Positions 1-9,338 of a DNA stretch of 64,000 bases are shown here, in pieces (positions within the stretch are counted from its first letter, which is position 1; each line of letters opens with the position of its first letter). The stretch spans positions 868,001 through 932,000 of the forward strand of contig NZ_JAENJH010000002.1 of assembly GCF_016595675.1 (NCBI RefSeq), given 5' to 3'. Source of the stretch: Prauserella cavernicola. GTDB lineage: Bacteria; Actinomycetota; Actinomycetes; Mycobacteriales; Pseudonocardiaceae. A program made the position numbers and the translations under genes. The notes beneath the pieces are model-generated. The model was given only the letters and a program-made list of their open reading frames with translations. It did not search any database and was not told the DNA's origin.

Positions 1-671
1 ACGCACTCGACGCGGCGGTCGGCGCCTACCAGGGCGTCGCCGCGCTGCGTCAGCACCTGCCGCCGGGCGACCGCGTGCACGGGGTGTTCACCGACGGCGG
101 CAACCGGCCCAACGTCGTTCCCGACCGGGCCGCGCTGTTGTTCTACTTCCGGTCGATGCGCCCGGAGACGCTGCGCGACCTGGCCGACCGGCTCGCCGCG
201 ATCGCGCGCGGCGCTGCCGAGCTGACCGGGTGCGGCGTCGAGCTGCGCTGGGACCCGCAGCCCGCCTATCTGCCGATCCGGTTCAACCACACCCTGTCGG
301 CCCGCTGGGCGGTGAACCAGGAGCTCAGCGGTCGCACCCCGCTGCCGCCCGGCGTGGTGCCCGACTTCCTCACCGGCTCTACCGACCTGGGCAACCTGTC
401 GTACCGGATGCCCGCGATCCACCCGATGATCGCCATCTCCGAGCCCACAGCCGCGCTGCACACCGTGGAGTTCGCCGAGGCCGCGGGCTCTGCCGCGGGT
501 GAGCGCGCGGTGGCCGACGGTGCGCTCGGGCTCGCGCTCACCGCGGTGGACTACCTGGCAGACGGGCGCCTGCGTGCCGCCGTGCACGAGGAGTTCGAGG
601 CGGCGGGCGGCGCGCTCGATGTTCCGTCCTACTTCTCGGGAAGTCATTCGGGAGAAACACTGATCAACTAG
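1..671 (+). CDS. M20-family amidohydrolase, C-terminal part (AbgB-like)
   Basis: The gene enters from outside the window and reads in the frame starting at base 3, leaving about 222 codons. The visible part fits the end of M20 peptidases of the aminobenzoyl-glutamate hydrolase/aminoacylase group: a lid-domain stretch (NRPNVVPDRAALLFYFR), then a TGSTDLGN segment and a late ALHTVEFAEAA segment whose His is a usual metal-site residue. Members hydrolyse amide bonds of N-acyl amino acids in the cytoplasm with two divalent metals. It ends 36 bases before an AbgT-type transporter, and this amidase/transporter pair is the arrangement of p-aminobenzoyl-glutamate salvage. The true substrate is not shown by the sequence. 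The GTG at 75 is internal, not the start. Confidence 0.8.
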   Translation, partial: ALDAAVGAYQGVAALRQHLPPGDRVHGVFTDGGNRPNVVPDRAALLFYFRSMRPETLRDLADRLAAIARGAAELTGCGVELRWDPQPAYLPIRFNHTLSARWAVNQELSGRTPLPPGVVPDFLTGSTDLGNLSYRMPAIHPMIAISEPTAALHTVEFAEAAGSAAGERAVADGALGLALTAVDYLADGRLRAAVHEEFEAAGGALDVPSYFSGSHSGETLIN

Positions 672-707
672 CCTGCCTCCACTGTCCGCGGCGACGGAAG
701 GTGGGCG

Positions 708-2267
708 ATGTCGGACACCGGCGCTCTCCCGAAGCAGACCCGGCTCGACCGGCTACTGAACTGGATCGAGCGGGTCGGCAACCGCCTGCCGGAGCCGTTC
801 ATCCTGTTCGTGCTGCTGACCCTGCTCGTCGGCGTGGTCTCCACGATCATGGCCGCGGCCGGGGTCGAGGTGCTCGTCCCCGGCGAGGACGAGGCGACGC
901 CCATCCAGGGCGCGTTCACCGGCGCGGGCCTGCAGTTCCTGTTCACCGGCATGGCGACGAACTTCATCGAGTTCCCGCCGCTGCAGACGGTGGTCACGAT
1001 CATGCTCGGCGTCGGGCTCGCCGAGCGGACCGGGCTGCTGTCGGCATTGATCCGGCTCGCGTTCCGGGGCGCGCCCCGCTGGCTGTTGCCCTACGCCCTC
1101 GGCTTCGTCGGTGTCTCGGGCAGCATCATGTCCGACTCGGCGTTCATCATCATCCCGCCGCTGGCGGCGATGGTGTTCAAGGCGGCGGGCAGGCACCCGG
1201 TCGCGGGGCTGCTCGGCGGGTTCGCCGCGACCGGCGCCGGCTACTCGACGTCGATGTTCGTGACCAGCCTCGACGCGCTGTTCGCCGGCATCAGCAACTC
1301 CGTGGCCTCGACGCTGCCCGACCCGGGCACCACGGTCACCCCGATCTCGAACTACTACTTCAACGTCGTGGCCTCGATCGCGCTGAGCCTGCTCGCCGGA
1401 CTGATCATCGCCAAGATCGTGGAGCCGTCCCTCGAACGCAGTCGCTTCCCGCGCGAGGAGGTGGAACCCGCCACCGACACCACGCTGACGGCCGAGCTTG
1501 AACCGCGCGAGCGCAGGGCACTCGTGCGGGCGGGAATCGCACTGCTCGTCACCACCGCGGCGGTGCTGGTGCTGGTGCTGCTGCCCGGATCACCACTGCG
1601 CAACGAGAACGGCGGGTTCCTTCCCGAGTCGCCGCTGCTCGACTCGGTGACCACGCTCGTGTTCGTCGCGTTCTTCGTGCCCGGTCTCGCCTACGGCATC
1701 TCGGTGGGAGCCATCCGCCGCTCCGCCGACGTGCCGCTGCTGATGGGCAAGGCGCTCAAGGACCTGTCCGGGTTCATCGTGCTCGCGTTCGTGCTCGGCC
1801 AGTTCATCGCGCTGTTCGCGTGGACCAACATCGGCGCGTGGCTGGCGGTGAGCGGTGCGAACTTCCTGCAGAGCATCGGGCTCACCGGCTACGCGGCGTT
1901 CCTCGGCTTCATGGTGCTGGCCTCGGTGCTGAACCTGTTCATCATCTCCGGTTCCAGTTTGTGGACCCTGATGGCGGCGGTCTTCGTGCCGATGTTTCTG
2001 TTGCTGGGCTTCGAACCCGGCTTCAGCCAGGCCGCGTTCCGGGTGGGCGACTCGGCGACCCAGGTGATCACGCCGTTGAACCCGTACATGATCGTGCTGT
2101 TGACGTTCGTCCGTCGCTATGACCCGAGCGCCGGTCTCGGCACCGTGATCGCGAAGATGCTGCCGTTCGTCATTCCATTCTGGACGGCGTGGGCGCTCAT
2201 CCTGTCGGTGTTCTACTTCGCTGACCTACCGCTGGGGCCGGGGATGGGTATCCACGTAGAGCGATGA
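708..2267 (+). CDS. abgT: AbgT-family transporter (p-aminobenzoyl-glutamate type)
   Basis: A 519-residue membrane protein with many hydrophobic segments, the normal length for the AbgT family. Family features are an N-terminal region reading NWIERVGNRLPEPFILF, a GVSGSIMSDSAFIIIPPLA stretch, SGSSLWTLMAAVFVPMFLLLG, and VGDSATQVITPLNPY near the C-terminus. AbgT proteins carry p-aminobenzoyl-glutamate and related compounds; some members export sulfonamides. It starts with ATG after a GGTGGGCG-type ribosome site and follows the M20 hydrolase in the same direction, so the two are probably one operon for uptake and cleavage of an N-acyl glutamate. Its 3' end overlaps the convergent VanZ-like gene by 71 bases. 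Confidence 0.86.
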   Translation: MSDTGALPKQTRLDRLLNWIERVGNRLPEPFILFVLLTLLVGVVSTIMAAAGVEVLVPGEDEATPIQGAFTGAGLQFLFTGMATNFIEFPPLQTVVTIMLGVGLAERTGLLSALIRLAFRGAPRWLLPYALGFVGVSGSIMSDSAFIIIPPLAAMVFKAAGRHPVAGLLGGFAATGAGYSTSMFVTSLDALFAGISNSVASTLPDPGTTVTPISNYYFNVVASIALSLLAGLIIAKIVEPSLERSRFPREEVEPATDTTLTAELEPRERRALVRAGIALLVTTAAVLVLVLLPGSPLRNENGGFLPESPLLDSVTTLVFVAFFVPGLAYGISVGAIRRSADVPLLMGKALKDLSGFIVLAFVLGQFIALFAWTNIGAWLAVSGANFLQSIGLTGYAAFLGFMVLASVLNLFIISGSSLWTLMAAVFVPMFLLLGFEPGFSQAAFRVGDSATQVITPLNPYMIVLLTFVRRYDPSAGLGTVIAKMLPFVIPFWTAWALILSVFYFADLPLGPGMGIHVER

Positions 2268-2781
2268 AGACGGGCTCCGGCGAGCGCCGGACCAGTGACG
2301 CTCCCAGCGCGGCGCCGACGGTGTTGAGCAGTACGTCGTCGGTGGAGGTGAACCGGCCCGCGTCGATGAAGTACTGCATGGCCTCGATGCCGATCGAGGC
2401 CATGAGCGCGGCCAGCGCCACCCGGCGCACGCCCTGCCAGAACCGCCAGCGCAGCGGCAGCAGGATCCCGAGTGGCAACAACATCACGACGTTGGCGGCG
2501 ACCTGCCAGAACGACGCGTTGTCGGTCAGCGCGTCGCCGAGGTCCTCGCCGGGCACGAGGCTGACGCCGCCCGGCCCCGGAAACGGCATGGTGACCAGCG
2601 CGAGCACGAGCGCGGCGACGAGCACGATCGCCACGTCGAGCCCCGCCGTGACGAGCGCCTGGCGCGCGGGTCGTCTTCGGGCGCGCCACACGGTCAGCAA
2701 TCGCCAGGCGAGCAGTGCGAACGGCAGTGTCAGCACCGCGATGGGGACCAATATTCCGAAACTGCGCAGCAAAATTTCCAC
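2197..2781 (-). CDS. VanZ-like membrane protein
   Basis: A 194-residue protein with four to five hydrophobic segments: residues about 5-30, 45-65, 85-110 and 120-140. The NVVMLLPLGILLPL and SIGIEAMQYFIDAGRFTSTDD stretches, followed by DVLLNTVGAALG, are typical of VanZ-like proteins, which are named after the teicoplanin-resistance accessory protein but mostly have unknown function. It is convergent with the transporter gene, and the overlap covers only its hydrophilic C-terminal tail. Upstream lies the end of the response regulator gene, same strand, about 100 bases away. Nothing nearby suggests glycopeptide resistance, so a general envelope role is the most that can be said. Confidence 0.72.
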   Translation of the reverse strand: MEILLRSFGILVPIAVLTLPFALLAWRLLTVWRARRRPARQALVTAGLDVAIVLVAALVLALVTMPFPGPGGVSLVPGEDLGDALTDNASFWQVAANVVMLLPLGILLPLRWRFWQGVRRVALAALMASIGIEAMQYFIDAGRFTSTDDVLLNTVGAALGASLVRRSPEPVFIALRGYPSPAPAVGQRSRTPTG

Positions 2782-2883
2782 GCGATCTGCCTCCCCCGAC
2801 TTATCGCGACTCCCAAGATCACCTTTACATCACGGGAGCGCAATTGCACGGGAAATCAGCCGCCCAAGTTGGGGATTGCCTGT

Positions 2884-3567
2884 TCAACTACGCCAGTGGT
2901 ACTGGCGTTCCGGCCGCCCTGTTCCGCCGTAGCGGAGCCGCACCTCCGCGCGGCCTTTCTCCACGAAATGCTCCAGATAACGGCGTGCGCTCGGCCTCGA
3001 CAGTTCCGTCGCGGCAGCACATTCGCTCGCCGAAAGACCATCCGGATGGTCGACAAGCGCCTGCCGCACCAGCTCGGCCGTCTGTGTGGTGAGCCCTTTC
3101 GGCAGTGCACTCGTGTTGCGCGTGCGCGTGCCGAAGACGTCGTCCACGTCCTGCTGTCCGGCGGTCGAGTGTGCCGAGAGCCGCGCGAGCTTGGCGTGCA
3201 GCGAGCCCACGTGCTCGAGCTGGTCGCGCAGCGCTGCGTAGGAGAACGGCTTGATCAGGTAGTGCAGCGCTCCGCCGCGCATCGCGCCCCTGATGGTGTC
3301 CACGTCGCGGGCCGCGGTGATCACCACCACGTCGGTGTCCACAGTGGATGGATCGGCGCGGAGCTCGCGCAGCACGGCCAGGCCGTCGAGGTCGGGCAGG
3401 TAGATGTCGAGCAGCACCAGGTCCGGCCTGAGGTCGCGAACGGCCCGCAGCGCGTCGGTTCCCGTGTGGGCGGCGCCCACCACCGTGAAGCCGGGCGTGC
3501 GCTGAACGTAGCCACTGTGGACCTTCGCGACCATGAAGTCGTCGTCGACCACGAGCACTCGGATCAT
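2884..3567 (-). CDS. CitB/DcuR-type response regulator
   Basis: A 227-residue response regulator. The receiver domain covers about residues 1-120: acidic pair VVDDD near the start, phospho-acceptor Asp in LVLLDIYLPD, Thr in VVITAARD and Lys in LIKPFSY. The C-terminal part (about 150-225) is the helix-turn-helix typical of the CitB/DcuR family, with SASECAAATELSRPSARRYLEHF. The family responds to di- and tricarboxylates sensed by a CitA/DcuS kinase. Its ATG overlaps the kinase stop by four bases, so the two are translationally coupled. The divergent tctCBA operon beyond the kinase is the obvious target. Confidence 0.87.
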   Translation of the reverse strand: MIRVLVVDDDFMVAKVHSGYVQRTPGFTVVGAAHTGTDALRAVRDLRPDLVLLDIYLPDLDGLAVLRELRADPSTVDTDVVVITAARDVDTIRGAMRGGALHYLIKPFSYAALRDQLEHVGSLHAKLARLSAHSTAGQQDVDDVFGTRTRNTSALPKGLTTQTAELVRQALVDHPDGLSASECAAATELSRPSARRYLEHFVEKGRAEVRLRYGGTGRPERQYHWRS

Positions 3568-5156
3568 CGCGACACCTTCGCGCGAGTGCTCTCGAAGGGC
3601 AAGACCGCGGTGAACACCGCGCCGCCCGCGTTGTGCACCTCGACGGATCCGCCCCTGCGCCTGCAGGTCTGACGCGTGAGCGCGAGGCCGAGCCCGCGCG
3701 TGCCGCCGTGCTCGGCGGCCTTGGTGGTGAACCCGTGGGCGAACACCTCGGTGACGAGCTCTGGAGCCACGCCCGGCCCGGAGTCGCGCACCACCACCGA
3801 CACCGCCTCGCCGTCGGCCCTGATGCCCACCTCGATCCAGTTCTCGCCAGCCCCGTCGACGCCGCGCAGCGCGTCCAGCGCGTTGTCGACCAGGTTGCCG
3901 ACCACCGTCACGAGGTCGGCCGAAAGCTGCTCGTCAACCTCGCCGAGCGAGCTGTCGCCGGTGAGCCGCATTCCCACGTCCTGCTCGGCGGCCAGGCTCG
4001 CCTTGGCGACCAGCAGTGCGGCCACCGCGGCGTCACCGAGGTGGGCGCTGACCTGCTCGTGCCACTCGTCGTGGGCGCGGCTGACCAGGTTCACGTAGTT
4101 GCGGGCCTCGTCGTACTCGCCCAGCTCGATCAGCCCGGCGATCGTGTGCAGCCGGTTGGTGAACTCGTGCGCCTGCGCCCGCAGGGTGTCGGTGGTGCGC
4201 GAGGTGGCGGCGAGCTCCTCCCGCAGCGCGATCAGCTCCGTGCGGTCGCGCAGCGTCGCCACCGAGCCGAGCTCACGGCCGTCGCGCGAGACCGGCATCC
4301 GGTTCATCACCAGTGCCCTGCCCGCGCGCAGCACGATCGCCTCGGCGCCGCTTGCCCTGCCGGTGAGCACGTCGCGCAGCCGATCGCCGGCGTCGAGGTC
4401 GTCGATGCGCTTGCCGACGCAGTCCTCCGGCAGCGCCAGCAGCTCGCGCGCGTGGTCGTTGACCAGGGTGATCCGGTGCTGCAGGTCGAGCCCGATCACG
4501 CCCTCCTTGATGCCGTGCAGCAGGGCCTCGCGGTGCTCGACGAGCCCGGTGATCTCGCGCGGCTCCAGTCCCAGCGTCTGGCGCTTGACCCGCCAGGCGA
4601 GGAACAACGAGCCCGCGATGCCGAGCACGGTCGCGATGCCGATCAGCACGAAGGCGTCGCTCGGCCGGTTGGCGATGCCCTCGAAGAACCCCGGCGTCGC
4701 CTTGCCCGCGGCGACCACCCCGACGGTGCTCCCGTCGTCGCCGATCACCGGCACGTGCGCCACGAGGGAGTCGTCGACCACGCCGACCCACGCGCGGCCG
4801 TCGGCCACGGTGCTCTCGCCGATCGGCAGCGTCGTGCGCAGCTGGTCGGGATCCTGCGAGGTGAGCACGCGCAGGTCCGGGTCGGTGATGCTCACGAAGT
4901 CGGCCCCGGAGAGGCTGCGCGCGCTCTCGGCGAAGATCGGCAGCGGGTCACGGTTCACGGGATCGGCGAGGCTCACCCGCACGCCCGGAGTGGCGGCCAC
5001 GTTCTCGGCGGCGGAAAGTAGCTTGCGGCCCTCGCTGTCGGCGAAGCTCTTGTTCGACTGCATCACCGAAACCACGACCACGCAGCCGAGCAGGGCGAAC
5101 ACGATGGCGAGCAGCCAGCCCAGCAGCTGCCTTGCCAGCGATCCCTTCGCACCCAT
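3564..5156 (-). CDS. CitA/DcuS-type sensor histidine kinase
   Basis: A 530-residue membrane kinase. I placed the start at the ATG giving MGAKGSLARQLLGW because the 28 codons upstream look non-coding. Order: membrane helix (about 8-32), extracytoplasmic PAS-like sensor (about 35-165), second helix (about 170-192, VLIGIATVLGIAGSLFLAW), cytoplasmic PAS domain (about 205-300), phospho-acceptor His in RAQAHEFTNRLHTIAGL, and an ATPase domain with N box GNLVDNALDAL, DSGPGV and GGTRGLGLALT. The His-box is that of the CitA/DcuS family, which senses carboxylates outside the cell. It is co-transcribed with the regulator and divergent from tctC across about 125 bases. Confidence 0.87.
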   Translation of the reverse strand: MGAKGSLARQLLGWLLAIVFALLGCVVVVSVMQSNKSFADSEGRKLLSAAENVAATPGVRVSLADPVNRDPLPIFAESARSLSGADFVSITDPDLRVLTSQDPDQLRTTLPIGESTVADGRAWVGVVDDSLVAHVPVIGDDGSTVGVVAAGKATPGFFEGIANRPSDAFVLIGIATVLGIAGSLFLAWRVKRQTLGLEPREITGLVEHREALLHGIKEGVIGLDLQHRITLVNDHARELLALPEDCVGKRIDDLDAGDRLRDVLTGRASGAEAIVLRAGRALVMNRMPVSRDGRELGSVATLRDRTELIALREELAATSRTTDTLRAQAHEFTNRLHTIAGLIELGEYDEARNYVNLVSRAHDEWHEQVSAHLGDAAVAALLVAKASLAAEQDVGMRLTGDSSLGEVDEQLSADLVTVVGNLVDNALDALRGVDGAGENWIEVGIRADGEAVSVVVRDSGPGVAPELVTEVFAHGFTTKAAEHGGTRGLGLALTRQTCRRRGGSVEVHNAGGAVFTAVLPFESTRAKVSR

Positions 5157-5283
5157 CGGTTCACTATGGCACCTCGGCAGCCGACCGTTCGGTGAGCAGA
5201 ACGACCACAAGTACCGATAAGCGCGCAACCGAGACTTCACCCCGCCGCCGGTGCACGATGTTGCCGATCACAGTGAGGTGGCA

Positions 5284-6270
5284 ATGAGGAAACCGAAGAC
5301 ATGGCTGGCGGTGCTCGGCGCGGCATTGCTGGTGTTGCTCGTACCGCCGCTCGTGAGCTCCGGCGGTGACGAGTCGGGCTCGCAGATCCGCGGCCTGCGC
5401 GTCATGGTCCCGAACACGCCGGGTGGCGGCTACGACATCACCGCGCGTACCGCGGTGAAGGCGATCGAGGACAACGGGCTCAACGGCACGACCGAGGTGT
5501 TCAACCTGCCCGGTGCCGGTGGAACGGTCGGGCTCGGCAGGCTCGTCGGCGAACGAGGCAACGGCAAGCTCGCGATGTCGATGGGGCTCGGCGTGGTCGG
5601 TTCGGTGTACACGAACTCGTCGCCGTCGTCGCTCGCCGACACGACGCCGATCGCCAAGCTCACCGAGGAAGCCGACATCATCGTGGTCGGCAAGGACTCG
5701 CCGTACCGCGACATCGGCCAGCTGCTCGACGCGTGGAAAGCCGACCCCGCGGCACTGCCCGTCGGCGGCGGCTCGTCGCCGGGCGGGCCCGACCACCTGG
5801 CGCCGATGCTCACGGCGAAGGCCATCGGGCTCGCGCCGAAGGACGTCCGCTACGTGTCGTTCGACGGCGGTGGCGAGCTGATGGCCTCGGTGCTCGGCGG
5901 CAAGGTCGGTTTCGGCGTCACCGGCATCGGCGAGGCGCGGGACCAGATCGAGGCGGGCGAGCTGCGCGCACTGGCGGTCACCGGGTCCGAGCGGGTCGAC
6001 GGCATCGACGCGCCGACGCTCATCGAGTCCGGTGTGGACGTGAACTTCACCAACTGGCGCGGCATCGTCGCGCCGCCCGGCCTGTCCGAAGCCGATCGCG
6101 ACAAGCTGATCGAGATGTTCTCCCGGCTGCACGGCACCGGACAGTGGAAGCAGGCGCTGAAGCTCAACGCCTGGGACGACGCGTTCCAGACGGGCGACGA
6201 GTTCGGCGCCTTCCTCGACTCGGAGTCGCAGCGGGTGGAGTCGGTGCTGAAGGAGCTGGGGCTGGCATGA
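5284..6270 (+). CDS. tctC: Tripartite tricarboxylate transporter, substrate-binding protein TctC
   Basis: A 328-residue extracytoplasmic binding protein. The ATG at 5284 is preferred to the earlier one at 5251 because GAGGTG lies just before it and the protein then opens with a normal signal sequence (MRKPKTW followed by a long hydrophobic run to residue 22). There is no lipobox cysteine, so it is secreted or held by its signal anchor. The family motif PNTPGGGYD, which helps bind a carboxylate, follows at about residue 41. TctC captures citrate or another carboxylate for the TctBA membrane part. Its stop codon overlaps the tctB start (ATGA). The adjacent divergent CitAB-type pair is the likely regulator. 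Confidence 0.88.
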   Translation: MRKPKTWLAVLGAALLVLLVPPLVSSGGDESGSQIRGLRVMVPNTPGGGYDITARTAVKAIEDNGLNGTTEVFNLPGAGGTVGLGRLVGERGNGKLAMSMGLGVVGSVYTNSSPSSLADTTPIAKLTEEADIIVVGKDSPYRDIGQLLDAWKADPAALPVGGGSSPGGPDHLAPMLTAKAIGLAPKDVRYVSFDGGGELMASVLGGKVGFGVTGIGEARDQIEAGELRALAVTGSERVDGIDAPTLIESGVDVNFTNWRGIVAPPGLSEADRDKLIEMFSRLHGTGQWKQALKLNAWDDAFQTGDEFGAFLDSESQRVESVLKELGLA

Positions 6271-6815
6271 GCACGGACACCACGAGCACGGCTCCCAAGA
6301 CCCGGGAGCCGGAGACCGATCGCAAGACCTGGTGGCGGGAGCATTCCGAGCTCGGGATGAGCGCGTTCCTGCTGCTGCTCGGCGTGCTGGTACTCACCGA
6401 CGGGCTGAGCCTGCCCACCGACTTCACCACGCGTGGCCCGCTGGGGCCGCAGGCGGTGCCGGTGGCGGTCGGGTCGCTGCTGGTGCTGATCGCGCTGCTG
6501 CTGGCGCGCGACGTGCTGCGCGGCGGCAAGGGCGAGGCCGAGGGCGGCGAGGACATCGACCTGACGTCGACGGCCGACTGGCGCACGGTGCTGCTGCTCT
6601 CGGGCGCGTTCCTCGCCAACGCGGCGCTGATCGACGTCGCCGGGTTCCCGGTGTCGTCGGCGGTGATGTTCTGGGCCGCGGCGTTCGCGCTCGGCAGCCG
6701 CAACTACGTCCGCGACCCGCTCATCGCCGCCGTGCTGTCGGTGGTCACGTGGGTCGCCTTCAACGAGCTGCTCGGAGTCCCGCTTCCCGGCGGCCCGCTG
6801 ATGGGGGTGTTCTAA
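6267..6815 (+). CDS. tctB: Tripartite tricarboxylate transporter, small membrane subunit TctB
   Basis: A 182-residue protein with a hydrophilic N-terminus of about 30 residues followed by four hydrophobic segments (about 32-48, 70-88, 108-135 and 150-168), the usual TctB plan. TctB is the small, poorly conserved membrane subunit of the TctABC secondary transporter. Its ATG lies inside the tctC stop codon (ATGA), so translation is coupled, and three bases separate its stop from tctA. Identification rests more on length, membrane pattern and position between tctC and tctA than on sequence motifs. Confidence 0.86.
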   Translation: MSTDTTSTAPKTREPETDRKTWWREHSELGMSAFLLLLGVLVLTDGLSLPTDFTTRGPLGPQAVPVAVGSLLVLIALLLARDVLRGGKGEAEGGEDIDLTSTADWRTVLLLSGAFLANAALIDVAGFPVSSAVMFWAAAFALGSRNYVRDPLIAAVLSVVTWVAFNELLGVPLPGGPLMGVF

Positions 6816-6818
6816 GCC

Positions 6819-8336
6819 ATGGACATCGGGACCTCGCTCTCGAACCTGTTCGACGGATTCGGCACCGCGCTGACCCCCTCGAACCTGCTGGTCGCCGTGA
6901 TCGGCGTGCTGCTCGGCACCGCGATCGGCGTGCTGCCGGGCATCGGCCCGGCCATGGCGGTGGCACTGCTGCTGCCGGTCACCTACGGGCTCGACCCGAC
7001 GGCGGCGTTGATCATGTTCGCCGGCATCTACTACGGCGGAATGTTCGGCGGCTCGACCACGTCGATCCTGCTGAACACGCCCGGCGAGACCGCGGCCGTG
7101 GTCACCGCGATGGAAGGCCATCCGATGGCCAAACGCGGCCGGGGCCCGCAGGCGCTGGCCTCCGCCGCCATCGGGCACTTCCTCGGCGGTGTCATCGGCA
7201 CGACCCTGCTGGTGCTGCTGGCGCCGCTGGTCGCCTCGCTCGCCGTGGACATCGGAGCGCCGGACTACTTCGCGATCATGGTGCTCGCGTTCGTCGCGGT
7301 GACGTCGGTGCTCGGAAGTTCGCGGCTGCGCGGGTTCGCGTCGCTGCTCGTCGGTCTCACGATCGGGCTCGTCGGGCTCGACCAGCTGACCGGCCAGGCG
7401 CGGCTGACGTTCGGCTCGCTGCACCTCGCCGACGGCGTCGACGTGGTGATCGTGGCGGTCGGCCTGTTCGCCGTGGGCGAGTCGCTGTGGGTCGCCGCGC
7501 ACCTGCGGAACAAGCTGGAGAAGCCCATCCCGGTCGGCAGGCCGTGGCTGGGCAAGGACGACCTCCGGCGCACGTGGAAGCCGTGGCTGCGCGGACCGTT
7601 CATCGGCTTCCCCTTCGGCGCGATCCCCGCCGGTGGCGCGGAGATCCCGACCTTCCTGTCTTACGTGACGGAGAAGCGGTTCTCCCGGCACAAGGACGAG
7701 TGGGGCAAGGGCGCCATCGAGGGCGTCGCCGGTCCGGAGTCGACCGCGAGCGCGTCGGCGGCCGGCACGCTGGTGACGATGCTGACGCTGGGCCTGCCCA
7801 CCACGGCCGTGGCCGCGGTGATGCTGGCGGCCTTCCAGCAGTACGGCATCCAGCCGGGCCCGCTGCTCTTCGAGCGGGAGTCGGCGCTGGTGTGGGGTCT
7901 CATCGCGAGCCTGTTCGTCGGCCTGGTGCTGCTGCTGGTGATCAACCTGCCGATGGCGCCGGTGTGGGCGAAGCTGCTGCGCATCCCGAGGCCGTACCTG
8001 TACGCGGGCATCCTGTTCTTCGCCAGCGTCGGCGCCTACGCCGTCGGCGGTGAGGTGCTGGACCTGCTGCTGCTGTTCGCGATCGGTGTGCTGGGCTTCG
8101 CGATGCGCCGCTTCGGGCTGCCGGTGCTGCCCGCGATCATCGGCGTGATCCTCGGCCCGGCCGCCGAGCTGCAGATGCGGCGGGCGTTGCAGATCAGCGA
8201 CGGCAACCTGAGCGGACTGGTCAACTCGCCGATGGCGGTGACGGTCTACGTGGTGATCGCGCTGATCCTGGCGTGGCCCCTGCTCCGCAAACTGATCACC
8301 CCGAAAACCCAGGAGCGGGAAAAGCAGGACGCGTAA
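6819..8336 (+). CDS. tctA: Tripartite tricarboxylate transporter, large membrane subunit TctA
   Basis: A 505-residue membrane protein, the normal TctA length, with about eleven or twelve hydrophobic segments. Family hallmarks are [17 protein letters not shown] near residue 40, [16 protein letters not shown] near 73, and a second glycine-rich region near 305 with [25 protein letters not shown]. TctA is the transport channel that accepts a carboxylate from TctC and moves it with an ion gradient. It is last in the tctCBA operon. Immediately downstream is a copy of the 53-bp palindromic repeat, which could end or protect the transcript. Confidence 0.91.
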   Translation: MDIGTSLSNLFDGFGTALTPSNLLVAVIGVLLGTAIGVLPGIGPAMAVALLLPVTYGLDPTAALIMFAGIYYGGMFGGSTTSILLNTPGETAAVVTAMEGHPMAKRGRGPQALASAAIGHFLGGVIGTTLLVLLAPLVASLAVDIGAPDYFAIMVLAFVAVTSVLGSSRLRGFASLLVGLTIGLVGLDQLTGQARLTFGSLHLADGVDVVIVAVGLFAVGESLWVAAHLRNKLEKPIPVGRPWLGKDDLRRTWKPWLRGPFIGFPFGAIPAGGAEIPTFLSYVTEKRFSRHKDEWGKGAIEGVAGPESTASASAAGTLVTMLTLGLPTTAVAAVMLAAFQQYGIQPGPLLFERESALVWGLIASLFVGLVLLLVINLPMAPVWAKLLRIPRPYLYAGILFFASVGAYAVGGEVLDLLLLFAIGVLGFAMRRFGLPVLPAIIGVILGPAAELQMRRALQISDGNLSGLVNSPMAVTVYVVIALILAWPLLRKLITPKTQEREKQDA

Positions 8337-8338
8337 CC

Positions 8339-8391
8339 GCGGTGAAGGGCACCTTTACTGCGTTGAACGCGGTAAAGGTGCCCTTCACCGC
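8339..8391. repeat. Dispersed 53-bp palindromic repeat, copy 1
   Basis: Perfect 20-base arms (GCGGTGAAGGGCACCTTTAC and its complement) enclose 13 bases, TGCGTTGAACGCG, that are themselves almost self-complementary, so the hairpin can pair nearly throughout. The copy lies between the convergent ends of tctA and an oxidoreductase gene. The stop codon of that oxidoreductase (8385-8387, minus strand) lies inside the right arm. Confidence 0.95.
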
Positions 8392-9278
8392 AGTCGGGCC
8401 GCCTCGAGGCACATCGCCAGGATTCGTTGTAGGTGCAGGCCGCGGGTGGCGTCGCAGTCGTGGGTGCGGACGCCGCTGGCGATCATGGCGGCGAAGTCGT
8501 CGAGCAGTGCGGTGAACGACTCGGTCTCCAGGCCGGGCTTGCGGCTCAGCGAACGGAACCCCGAGTCGCCGTACACCGCGAACTCGGTGACGGTCGGGCG
8601 CATGGGCAGCCGCGTCGTCAGTGCGACCGTGCTCGTCGCGCCGCTCTCGTGCTCCAGCAGCACGTGCCACAGGTCGCCGGCGTCGCGGTGGGCGGCGAGC
8701 ACCGCCGTGATCTCGCCGAGCGCGGCGTCGAGCAGGTCGAACGTGTGCGGGCCGATGTCGCTGAGCGAGCCCTCGGCCTGCCGCCACGGCGAGTTGCCGT
8801 ACTTCTCACCGAGCAATGCGCCGGAGAGCCACCGGGCGTTGCCGCCCTTCCAGCCGCCTGCCTCGCCGAGCCCGGCCAGCCACTCGCGCGTCTGCAGCGT
8901 GTAGCGCATGGTGAGCATCAGCAACGCCACCACGTCCGCCTCGGCCACCGCGTCGGCGACCCGGCGGGCCGAGTCGACGTCGTGGGCGAGTGGCTTCTCC
9001 AGGATCAGGTGCTTGCCCGCTTTCGCCGCGAGCACGGCGTACTCCGCCTGCACCGACGGCGGCACGGCGAACGCCACGGCGTCCACCTGGTCGAGCAGTT
9101 CCTCGAACGACGTCGCCGCCTGGGTGCAGTGCTCCTCCGCGAGCGCGGAGGCGACCTCGGGGCGCCGCGTCCACACGGCGGTCAGTGACGTGCCGGGGTG
9201 CTCCGCGAGACCCGGGGCGTGCACGGTCCGCGCCCACGGCCCCGCGCCGACCAGGCCCACTCGCAGCTGTGCGTCCAC
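8385..9278 (-). CDS. Gfo/Idh/MocA-family oxidoreductase
   Basis: A 297-residue protein. The N-terminal Rossmann fold opens with RVGLVGAGPWARTVHAPGL, an NAD(P)-binding glycine motif, and the family EKP motif occurs in LILEKPLAHD near residue 94, whose Lys takes part in substrate and cofactor binding. The C-terminal half (about 125-297) is the alpha/beta substrate domain. Members oxidise or reduce sugars, inositols and related compounds; the substrate here cannot be told. The final codons, including TGA, are supplied by the palindromic repeat, so the C-terminus LEAARLR was probably fixed when the repeat arrived. It is divergent from the small gene at 9339. Confidence 0.82.
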   Translation of the reverse strand: MDAQLRVGLVGAGPWARTVHAPGLAEHPGTSLTAVWTRRPEVASALAEEHCTQAATSFEELLDQVDAVAFAVPPSVQAEYAVLAAKAGKHLILEKPLAHDVDSARRVADAVAEADVVALLMLTMRYTLQTREWLAGLGEAGGWKGGNARWLSGALLGEKYGNSPWRQAEGSLSDIGPHTFDLLDAALGEITAVLAAHRDAGDLWHVLLEHESGATSTVALTTRLPMRPTVTEFAVYGDSGFRSLSRKPGLETESFTALLDDFAAMIASGVRTHDCDATRGLHLQRILAMCLEAARLR

Positions 9279-9338
9279 CCCCGCACCCTATGCGCCGTTT
9301 CCGCGTGCGCACCGGCCGTGCCCGCTAGGGTCCTCGTC

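Noticed and set aside
5251-5283. Earlier start for TctC
   Set aside because: The extra residues break the signal peptide and have no ribosome site; GAGGTG directly precedes ATG 5284.
5850-7691. A 613-codon minus-strand ORF across tctC-tctA
   Set aside because: Antisense of three coupled transporter genes with clear family motifs; the translation is Arg/Gln/His-rich noise.
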